Positions 1 to 5,203 of a stretch of 6,370 bases of DNA are shown one piece after another. Location of the stretch: NCBI GenBank assembly GCA_946055715.1, contig CAMGGT010000060.1:1-6370 (forward strand). The letters are read 5' to 3'. The DNA comes from an uncultured Clostridia bacterium. Lineage in GTDB: Bacteria > Bacillota > Clostridia > Oscillospirales > CAG-272. Made by a program: the position numbers and the translations under genes. Under the pieces are notes generated by a model. It searched no databases. It was not told the DNA's origin and saw only the letters and a list, made by a program, of their open reading frames with translations. Each line of letters begins with the position of its first letter. Position 1 is the first letter of the stretch.

Positions 1-646
1 GTGTGCCGTAGGTGTTTGTGCGCCCCTTTGCCCCGCTGGAACCTCTGTACCAGCCGTCTGCAAGCTCCACGGTCAGGTCGTTTGCACCGTCACAGAGCAG
101 GGGTGTGATGTCGTATGTCTGGTACTGGATGCGCCGCCTGTTGTCGGTCGAGCCAGGGGCAAACACAAATTCGCCCACCTTCCGCCCGTTCAGTCTGGCT
201 TCATACAGGCCGCAGGCCGTGATGTACAGCCGCGCACGCGCCACGCCCTTCGCCCGGAAGGTCTTTTTGAAGCAGTCGACGGGATAGCGGCGTTTTTTGC
301 ACACGCGATAGTCGCCCGAAATCCACTTTGCCTGCCAGTCTGCGGGGGAGAGCAGACCCATTTCAAACCGCGCGGCGGCCTCTTCCCCTTCCGTGTCCGT
401 TTCGTCCCACAGCGTCACGCGCCATTCCACGCGTTGGCGTGAGGCAAGCGGAAGCGGATATTCTGCCGCCATGTCGGCAGAGGGGACCCTGCCGCTGTCC
501 CATACGGCCTTTTCGCCCGAGACAGCGATGATGCGGTATGCCGTTTGCCTGACGCCGCCCTCGCAGTTCCATGAGAGGCGCGGGTGCTGTATGTCTATCC
601 CCATGGGGTCGCGCAGGTATTCGCATTTCAGGTTGATGGCTTTCAT
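1..646 (-). CDS. Alpha-L-rhamnosidase, GH78 family, N-terminal 215 residues (cut by window edge)
   Basis: This is the start of a GH78 enzyme, which hydrolyses terminal alpha-L-rhamnose from plant glycosides or rhamnose-containing polysaccharides. The ATG lies at 646-644 and the frame stays open to the window edge. Residues 11-26 (LRDPMGIDIQHPRLSW) match the Ig-like opening of GH78 proteins. Residues 104-109 (WQAKWI) and the stretch from about 137 to 202 (RARLYITACGLYEARLNGR, QYQTYDIT, DGWYRG) match the rhamnosidase N-terminal jelly-roll domain. The catalytic six-hairpin barrel, and hence the acid residues, would lie beyond the edge, since full-length members usually run to about 850-1000 residues. 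There is no signal peptide, so the enzyme should be cytoplasmic. It follows the transporter gene by 10 bp and is the third gene of the operon. Family assignment is confident. Exact linkage specificity, or loss of activity downstream, cannot be judged here. Confidence 0.93.
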   Translation of the reverse strand, partial: MKAINLKCEYLRDPMGIDIQHPRLSWNCEGGVRQTAYRIIAVSGEKAVWDSGRVPSADMAAEYPLPLASRQRVEWRVTLWDETDTEGEEAAARFEMGLLSPADWQAKWISGDYRVCKKRRYPVDCFKKTFRAKGVARARLYITACGLYEARLNGRKVGEFVFAPGSTDNRRRIQYQTYDITPLLCDGANDLTVELADGWYRGSSGAKGRTNTYGT

Positions 647-653
647 TGGTTTT

Positions 654-658
654 TCCTC
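654..658 (-). promoter_or_regulatory. Shine-Dalgarno of the GH78 gene, overlapping the transporter stop codon
   Basis: GAGGA lies 7 nt upstream of the rhamnosidase ATG. Its first two bases belong to the TGA stop of the transporter gene (659-657). Ribosomes ending the transporter therefore finish on the initiation site of the next gene, which suggests translational coupling. The match to the anti-Shine-Dalgarno is modest, which also fits reliance on coupling. Confidence 0.7.
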
Positions 659-2525
659 ACTGTTGTTTTGCGGCCAGTTCTGCCAAAATCTTCGCGCGGA
701 AGGCCTCGCCCGCCTTCAGTTCTGCCTGCCATCTTGCCTCTTCCTTTTCGGCGCGGCGTTTGGCGGCGGCTTCCTTTTTGGCTTTCTGTTCGGGGGTAAG
801 GGCGGCCATGTGGGCAGCTTTCTTTTCGTCGGCTATGCGGGCTTTTTCTGCCGCTTTACGCTCTGCCGCCTCTTTTTGGGCTTGCTTCTTTTGGCGGTCG
901 GCCGCGACCTTTTCGTTGTGTGCGGCCAGTTCTTTTTCAAAGTCTAGGCCTTTTCTGTCACATTTTTCTTTCAGTTCACGCGCAAAGGCGGCTTCGTTTT
1001 CTTGCATAAAGCGCGCTTCGTCCTGCGCCGCACGCACCTCGGGCGAGACCCATTCTTCCCCTCTCGCCTCGCAGTCCTCTTTCTGCCGCAGGCGGATCAT
1101 GGCCTGCTTGCGCGCCACCGTCTTTTCCACAGACAGAAAGATCAGTAGCACGGCCAGCACTACCCCCGTGATGGTCTCCAGCCCCACGAATGCAAAGGTG
1201 ATGACGCTTTTGACCGCCGCAGTTTGCTCGGCGGCGACCGTGACACCGTCAATCATTGAAGGGGCGACATATCCCGCACCCGCCAGCATGGCGTTGAACA
1301 CGCCGGTAGCAATGCCGGCAAGGGCAACTGCCAGAATGCCGTACACAGACATGGCCGTGCCGTCACAGCGGATGCCGCTCTTCCATTCCAGGTGGTCCAG
1401 GTCATCTGCAAACAACGCCATGAAGACATAGGCGCAGGGCAGGCCGCCCACATTCTTGATGAATTGCCCCACGAGCACCACGGGCATGGAGGTGGGCGCC
1501 ATCCAGCAGATGGCGCTGCCCAACGCATACAGCAGAAAGCCCGCCAGCGTCACATTGCGTTTGCCGAACCGTTTGGCCAGCGGCCACACGGCAAAGATGC
1601 CGATGCCCATGGGGATGCCGCCCAGAACCGACACCAGCATCTGGGTGATGCCGTCGTTGTAGGTGCCCAGCACATAGTTGCAATAGTACACAAGGCCGAG
1701 GTTCTTCAGCGACGAGGCAAACATATAAATGAAGAAATAGCCAAGGATAATGAGGGTGTATTTGTCTGTCAGAACGATTTTCAGCTGGGTCAGGTAGGGA
1801 ATCTTTTTCTCCTCCGTGCCCACCGTTTCTTCGGTGACGCGTTCTTTGGTAAAGTAATATTCAAGCAGGGTCAGTGGCAACGCCAGCGCAGACAGCACGC
1901 ACATCACCGCGATCCACAGGGATTTGTCCACCCCCAGTATGGGCATGATGATCATGGGAAAGACAAGCGCCACCAGAATGCCGCTCATCATGATGGTGGA
2001 GATCTGGTTGAAGACAGAAAGCCCGCCGCGCTGCAGGGTATTGCGTGTGGAAAGCGGCACCATCAAGTTGTGGCTCATGTTATAGATGGTATAGGCAAAC
2101 GAATAGAACAGGTTGTAAGACAGCATCACCCAGATGACCTGCACCGTCCGGCTGCCGCCCGGCACCACAAACAGCAGAATGCCCGTGAGGGTCAGCAGGG
2201 GTGCAGAGAGCAACAGCCACGGCCGGGCTTTTCCCTGGCGGGTCCTGGTGCGGTCGATGATGTAGCCCATGATGACATTGGTGACGGCGTCAATGATCTT
2301 GGATGCAATGGGGAAGACCGTCAGAAACAGACCGCCCCACACGGTGGTCAGATTGAGCACATCCGTATAGTAGACATTGAGATAGGTGGCCAGAACGGCA
2401 TTGAGCAGCAACGCGCCGCAAGGGCCGAGCAGATAGCCCAGCCATTTTTCTTTGCCGGTGACATTCTGCGCATGCACTCTGCTGTCAAACACTTTTGCGT
2501 TCAGCATACTCTTTTGTTCCATCAT
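657..2525 (-). CDS. GPH-family (MelB-like) sugar:cation symporter with long charged C-terminal tail
   Basis: This 622-residue membrane protein belongs to the glycoside-pentoside-hexuronide family of the major facilitator superfamily, which imports oligosaccharides or glycosides with a cation. About 12 hydrophobic segments span residues 30-466. Family signatures are the helix II/loop 2-3 stretch at 76-103 ([20 protein letters not shown], then GKARPW) and RCDGTAMSV at 386-394 before helix XI. Aligned by eye with MelB, Asp55 is kept as Asp79, but Asp59 is Asn83, Asp124 is Asn149 and Lys377 is Val400. Residues 467-622 form an Ala/Lys/Glu/Arg-rich, probably helical tail. It occupies the place of the EIIA domain of LacS-type members but has no resemblance to EIIA. 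The ATG overlaps the GH3 stop (ATGA); a second ATG three bases later has better spacing from the ribosome binding site. Between two glycosidases, it likely imports a rhamnosylated beta-glucoside. Confidence 0.93.
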   Translation of the reverse strand: MMEQKSMLNAKVFDSRVHAQNVTGKEKWLGYLLGPCGALLLNAVLATYLNVYYTDVLNLTTVWGGLFLTVFPIASKIIDAVTNVIMGYIIDRTRTRQGKARPWLLLSAPLLTLTGILLFVVPGGSRTVQVIWVMLSYNLFYSFAYTIYNMSHNLMVPLSTRNTLQRGGLSVFNQISTIMMSGILVALVFPMIIMPILGVDKSLWIAVMCVLSALALPLTLLEYYFTKERVTEETVGTEEKKIPYLTQLKIVLTDKYTLIILGYFFIYMFASSLKNLGLVYYCNYVLGTYNDGITQMLVSVLGGIPMGIGIFAVWPLAKRFGKRNVTLAGFLLYALGSAICWMAPTSMPVVLVGQFIKNVGGLPCAYVFMALFADDLDHLEWKSGIRCDGTAMSVYGILAVALAGIATGVFNAMLAGAGYVAPSMIDGVTVAAEQTAAVKSVITFAFVGLETITGVVLAVLLIFLSVEKTVARKQAMIRLRQKEDCEARGEEWVSPEVRAAQDEARFMQENEAAFARELKEKCDRKGLDFEKELAAHNEKVAADRQKKQAQKEAAERKAAEKARIADEKKAAHMAALTPEQKAKKEAAAKRRAEKEEARWQAELKAGEAFRAKILAELAAKQQ

Positions 2526-4966
2526 TGATTCTCCTTCTGGTCTTTGGGCAGGGTAGGTGCCTTCGTTTTGGTGCAGAAACTTGCGATGGCTTTCAGCAGA
2601 TGTCCGTTGGCCATGTGCACAAACCCCAACGCAAACGAATAGGGCATGCTTTTGGCCGCAGACATCGACATGGTGAGGATCGAATTGCTCTCCAATATCC
2701 GCTTCAGAAACATGGCGCCCTTGATCTTGTTGTCACGCTCGGCGCCTTCGGGCAGTTTTTTTGCCTTTTTCATGTCCCGCTCTGCCACAGAAAGTACCGC
2801 ACGGTAGAGGGTACGGCCTATGAATGTCGCCGGCAGGTCAGAAAAACGGCTTTCAAGATGAATGGGTGTTTCGGGCGGCAAAGGGGGGATCGTGATTCCC
2901 GACATGCGCTCAAACACTTCGTCCGTCACCTCATCCAACGCCGCACGGGCAAAGATCCTGCAAATATCCTCCGGGTAGGGCAGGGCGGCGGCATCTCCCG
3001 CAAGTGTGACCGTCTGGCTCAACTTCACCGTCATGCAGTCTGTGCAGAGCTGCAGTTCATACGCGCCGCCTTGGGTGGCCCAGCGGTTTTCCTTGGCGTT
3101 CCAGTATCGCATCTCCCGCTTGAAAAGCGTGATCTCCACACGTTTGCTTTCGCCCGCTTTCAGATAGACCTTGGCGAACCCCTTCAGCTCCTTTTGGGGG
3201 CAGAAGACCCCGTCTTTGGGGGCAGAGACATAGAGCTCTACGATCTCCGCGCCGTCAAAGTCACCGGTGTTGGCCACCTCGCAGGCAACCGTAAAGGCCT
3301 CTCCGTTGTCTGTGACGGTCATGTCGCGGTAGGCAAAGGTGGTGTACGAAAGGCCGAAGCCGAAGGGATAGCGCACGGGCTTCTGTGCGGTGAGATAGTA
3401 ACGGTAGCCCACAAACACGCTCTCTTTATAGACCTCGTTGATGCCCTTTCCGTAGGCGTCGCCAAATGGGATGTCATCATACGACACAGGCCAGGTCTCT
3501 GCCAGCTTGCCACGGGGAGAGCAAAGGCCAAACAGCAGGTCATACACGGCCGTTCCGCCGTTTTGCCCCGGCAGATACATGTTGAGGATGGCGTTGACCC
3601 CGTCCGCAAAGGGCAACTCCACGGGCGAGCCGCCAAACAGCATCACCGTGATGCGTTTGCCCGTGCGCATCAGCGCATCCAGCAGGGCCAACTGGTTTTC
3701 GGGCAGGCGCATGTTGTCTCTGTCGCCGCCCTCGCTTTCCACATAGTCGGTCAGCCCCGCAAACACGACAATGTCGGTATATTCGTCCGCGGCCTCCACC
3801 GCATCCCGAATGAGGCGGTCGTTTGGTGCCAATTCGTTTTCGGCATAGCCCCTTCTGAAGGTATAGCAGACATTGTGGCGGTCAAAAGCATCTTTTGGGG
3901 TGGTGAGTCGTGTGGGGGAGATCATCGAACTGCCTGATCCCTGGTAGCGCATGCGTTCAAACAGGTCGCCCACCACCAGCAAACGGGCGGTTTTTTCAAA
4001 CGGCAGCGCACCGTCGTTTTTCAGCAACACCGCGCAGTCCTCGGCGATCTCTGCCGCCAGTTTGTCATGCGCTTCCCAGTCTGCCTCGATGCCTTTGGGG
4101 TTGTGTTCATAACGCTCTGCCAGGTGCAGAACATTTTTCACCGCATGATTCAGATCATTTTCTGCAAGCGTACCGTTCTTGACGCCGTCAACGATCCATT
4201 TGCGGCAGATGGGGGTGTCGCCCGGCATTTCCAGGTCCAGCCCTGCACGCACGCCCTTTTTGCGGTCGTGGGTGGCACCCCAGTCGGACATGACAGCGCC
4301 GTCAAAGCCCCACTCGTCGCGCAGCAGATCGGTCAGCAGCCACTTGTTTTCACTGCAGTATTCGCCGTTGATGCGGTTGTATGCGCACATCATCGTGTGC
4401 GGCTTGCCCTCTTTCACTGTGATCTCAAAGGGTTTGAGGTAGATCTCCCGCGCGGCGCGCATATCGCATAAGCTGTTGCCCATGAAGCGGTAGTTTTCGC
4501 TGTTGTTCAGCGCAAAATGCTTGACCGAGACGCCCACGCCGCGGCTCTGCACGCCGCGCACTTCTGCCGCAGCCAGCTTTCCCGCCAGATACGGGTCTTC
4601 CGAAAAATACTCAAAGTTCCGCCCGCACAGGGGGTTGCGCTTGATGTTCACCGCCGGGCCGAGCAGAATGTCCACGCCGTAATGCAGACATTCCTGCGCG
4701 ATTGCCTCTCCCATCCTGTAGGTATTGTCGGGGTTCCAGCCCGAGGCCGTGCAGGCCGCGGTGGGAAAGGCGGTTGACGGTTCGCTGCCCGTCACGCCGT
4801 TGTCTCCGCCCTCTTTTTGCACGCGCAGTCCGTGCGGCCCGTCTGACATGCGCACAGATGGGATGCTCAGCCGCGGAATGGGGTTGGTATACATAAAGTC
4901 CGTACCGGAAAGCAACGCCGCCTTCTCTTCGGTCGTCAGTTGCCGGGTCAATGCCTCCGTGTCCAA
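2522..4966 (-). CDS. Beta-glucosidase-type glycoside hydrolase, GH3 family, cytoplasmic, TTG start
   Basis: This complete 814-residue GH3 enzyme retains beta-linked sugars from the non-reducing end, usually glucose. The TIM-barrel domain spans about 1-290, with SDGPHGLR (41-48), [11 protein letters not shown] (115-125), KHFALNNSE (149-157) and the nucleophile Asp228 in VMSDWGAT. The alpha/beta sandwich domain spans about 305-490, with the likely acid/base Glu412 in [18 protein letters not shown] (534-542) leads to the fibronectin-III-like domain (about 555-650). There is no PA14 insert. Residues 660-814 are an extra, mostly helical extension that I cannot assign to a named domain. No signal peptide is present. 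The start is TTG, supported by AAAGGAG at 9 nt and by the family-typical opening [20 protein letters not shown] argues against NagZ-type beta-N-acetylglucosaminidase; beta-xylosidase or arabinosidase activity remains possible. It is the first gene of the operon. Confidence 0.95.
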   Translation of the reverse strand: MDTEALTRQLTTEEKAALLSGTDFMYTNPIPRLSIPSVRMSDGPHGLRVQKEGGDNGVTGSEPSTAFPTAACTASGWNPDNTYRMGEAIAQECLHYGVDILLGPAVNIKRNPLCGRNFEYFSEDPYLAGKLAAAEVRGVQSRGVGVSVKHFALNNSENYRFMGNSLCDMRAAREIYLKPFEITVKEGKPHTMMCAYNRINGEYCSENKWLLTDLLRDEWGFDGAVMSDWGATHDRKKGVRAGLDLEMPGDTPICRKWIVDGVKNGTLAENDLNHAVKNVLHLAERYEHNPKGIEADWEAHDKLAAEIAEDCAVLLKNDGALPFEKTARLLVVGDLFERMRYQGSGSSMISPTRLTTPKDAFDRHNVCYTFRRGYAENELAPNDRLIRDAVEAADEYTDIVVFAGLTDYVESEGGDRDNMRLPENQLALLDALMRTGKRITVMLFGGSPVELPFADGVNAILNMYLPGQNGGTAVYDLLFGLCSPRGKLAETWPVSYDDIPFGDAYGKGINEVYKESVFVGYRYYLTAQKPVRYPFGFGLSYTTFAYRDMTVTDNGEAFTVACEVANTGDFDGAEIVELYVSAPKDGVFCPQKELKGFAKVYLKAGESKRVEITLFKREMRYWNAKENRWATQGGAYELQLCTDCMTVKLSQTVTLAGDAAALPYPEDICRIFARAALDEVTDEVFERMSGITIPPLPPETPIHLESRFSDLPATFIGRTLYRAVLSVAERDMKKAKKLPEGAERDNKIKGAMFLKRILESNSILTMSMSAAKSMPYSFALGFVHMANGHLLKAIASFCTKTKAPTLPKDQKENQ
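2531..2536 (-). promoter_or_regulatory. Shine-Dalgarno AAGGAG of the transporter gene, inside the GH3 3' end
   Basis: AAGGAG is 5 nt from the first ATG (2525) and 8 nt from the second (2522), so the second Met may be the true start. The site lies in the last codons of the GH3 gene (Lys-Glu-Asn-Gln-stop). The upstream stop is shared as ATGA or TGATG depending on which start is used. Confidence 0.8.
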
Positions 4967-4975
4967 AGTGTCACG

Positions 4976-4982
4976 CTCCTTT
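4976..4982 (-). promoter_or_regulatory. Shine-Dalgarno AAAGGAG that fixes the TTG start of the GH3 gene
   Basis: AAAGGAG sits 9 nt upstream of the TTG at 4966-4964. No in-frame ATG or GTG exists at a suitable distance: the GTG at 4974-4972 is out of frame and too close. This site is the main reason for choosing the TTG. Confidence 0.82.
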
Positions 4983-4990
4983 CGCTTTTC

Positions 4991-5000
4991 GACAGCTGTC
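4991..5000. repeat. Perfect 10-bp palindrome GACAGCTGTC
   Basis: GACAG/CTGTC is perfectly self-complementary and lies about 25 bp upstream of the GH3 start codon, within the predicted operon leader. It could be a small operator half or an RNA stem next to the ribosome binding site. The flanks do not extend the symmetry, so chance is possible. Confidence 0.4.
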
Positions 5001-5002
5001 TT

Positions 5003-5019
5003 CCGCCGTTTTCCGGCGG
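5003..5019 (-). other. GC-rich leader hairpin (6-bp stem, 5-nt loop) upstream of the GH3 gene
   Basis: On the minus strand CCGCCG, loop GAAAA, CGGCGG forms a six-pair all-GC stem. It would sit in the 5' leader of the operon mRNA, about 36 nt from the start codon. No U-tract follows on either strand, so it is not a simple intrinsic terminator. It could stabilise the mRNA 5' end or affect translation. Confidence 0.5.
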
Positions 5020-5049
5020 GGCGGTTGCCTGCTGTTTTGCTTTTTTCCT

Positions 5050-5055
5050 CTTATA
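5050..5055 (-). promoter_or_regulatory. Candidate -10 box (TATAAG) of the GH3-transporter-rhamnosidase operon
   Basis: TATAAG matches the -10 consensus at five of six positions. The region 17 bp upstream (5078-5073, AGAGGG) bears no resemblance to a -35 box, as is common for AraC-activated promoters. Transcription would begin near 5043, giving a leader of about 77 nt. The spaced direct repeat at 5087-5122 lies just upstream, where an activator of this family would bind. An alternative promoter at 5101-5128 competes with this assignment. Confidence 0.4.
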
Positions 5056-5086
5056 CTGTAACACCGTCTGCCCCCTCTTTTCTTGC

Positions 5087-5122
5087 AGATTTGTTTTGAT
5101 TTCATAAAATTTGTTTCACTTT
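5087..5122. repeat. Direct repeat with 20-bp period, candidate AraC-family operator
   Basis: Two 16-bp copies at 5087-5102 and 5107-5122 agree at 12 of 16 positions and share the identical core ATTTGTTT (5089-5096 and 5109-5116). The cores are exactly 20 bp apart, about two helical turns. AraC-family activators, with two helix-turn-helix motifs per monomer, typically bind direct repeats of about 21-bp period. The pair lies upstream of the TATAAG box of the operon. That the neighbouring regulator binds here is an inference. Confidence 0.45.
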
Positions 5123-5128
5123 TGACAA
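5101..5128 (-). promoter_or_regulatory. Alternative operon promoter: TTGTCA, 16-bp spacer, TATGAA
   Basis: TTGTCA (5128-5123) matches the -35 consensus at five of six positions, and TATGAA (5106-5101) matches the -10 at four of six. If used, the direct repeat at 5087-5122 would cover its spacer and -10, implying repression rather than activation. The sequence alone does not decide between this and the -10 box at 5055-5050. Confidence 0.3.
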
Positions 5129-5152
5129 AAAATCACCAAAAATGTGGAAAAA
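5127..5152. other. Three helically phased A-tracts (predicted intrinsic DNA bend)
   Basis: Runs of A occur at 5127-5132 (6), 5138-5142 (5) and 5148-5152 (5). Their centres are 10.5 and 10 bp apart, close to one helical turn, the arrangement known to cause additive curvature. The tract lies between the two divergent promoters and just upstream of the -35 of the regulator. Confidence 0.6.
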
Positions 5153-5167
5153 TCGGGACATTTGGTG
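5134..5167. repeat. Imperfect inverted repeat upstream of the regulator promoter
   Basis: CACCAAAAATGT (5134-5145) faces ACATTTGGTG (5158-5167). The arms are complementary apart from two extra A residues in the left arm, separated by 12 bp. The right arm ends next to the -35 box of the regulator, so this may be an autoregulatory operator. No conserved site is known to me that matches it. Confidence 0.4.
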
Positions 5168-5168
5168 G

Positions 5169-5197
5169 TTGATTTGACGATAAGGGTTTGCTATAAT
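5169..5197 (+). promoter_or_regulatory. Sigma-A promoter of the AraC gene: TTGATT, 17-bp spacer, TATAAT
   Basis: A perfect TATAAT (5192-5197) is preceded at the ideal 17 bp by TTGATT (5169-5174), which matches the -35 consensus at four of six positions. Only six bases separate the -10 from the ATG at 5204. The expected transcription start therefore falls on or next to the start codon, and there is no room for a Shine-Dalgarno sequence. Confidence 0.65.
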
Positions 5198-5203
5198 AAA
5201 AGC

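Larger units (their letters stand above)
4967..5203. other. Divergent intergenic control region between the GH3 operon and the AraC gene
   Basis: This 237-bp stretch has no gene. The half near the operon (about 4980-5040) is GC-rich and holds a hairpin and a palindrome that would lie in the operon leader. The half near the regulator (about 5088-5203) is AT-rich and holds promoter elements, a spaced direct repeat, phased A-tracts and an inverted repeat. No terminator or recognisable riboswitch was seen, and I found no convincing CcpA cre site. Confidence 0.8.

Noticed and set aside
467..660. Frameshift or gene decay in the rhamnosidase because no long complete frame is listed there
   Set aside because: The minus-strand frame is open from 646 to the edge. 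It only lacks a stop codon because the window ends.
393..1431. Ser/Ala- and Phe/Gly-rich plus-strand frames opposite the transporter tail
   Set aside because: They are low-complexity products of reading the Lys/Glu/Ala-rich tail backwards, not genes.
1392..2528. 378-codon plus-strand open frame opposite the transporter
   Set aside because: The translation is His/Gln-rich, the mirror of membrane-protein codons. No domain is seen and the transporter explains the region.
2495..3937. 480-codon plus-strand open frame opposite the GH3 gene
   Set aside because: It lies fully antisense to strongly conserved GH3 motifs, has a biased composition and no ribosome binding site or recognisable domain.
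5003..5019. Hairpin as an intrinsic terminator
   Set aside because: No T-run follows the stem directly on either strand, and it lies upstream of genes on the minus strand rather than after one.
5174..5197. TTGACG followed by TATAAT as the AraC promoter
   Set aside because: The spacer would be only 12 bp. TTGATT at 5169-5174 gives the proper 17-bp spacing to the same -10 box.
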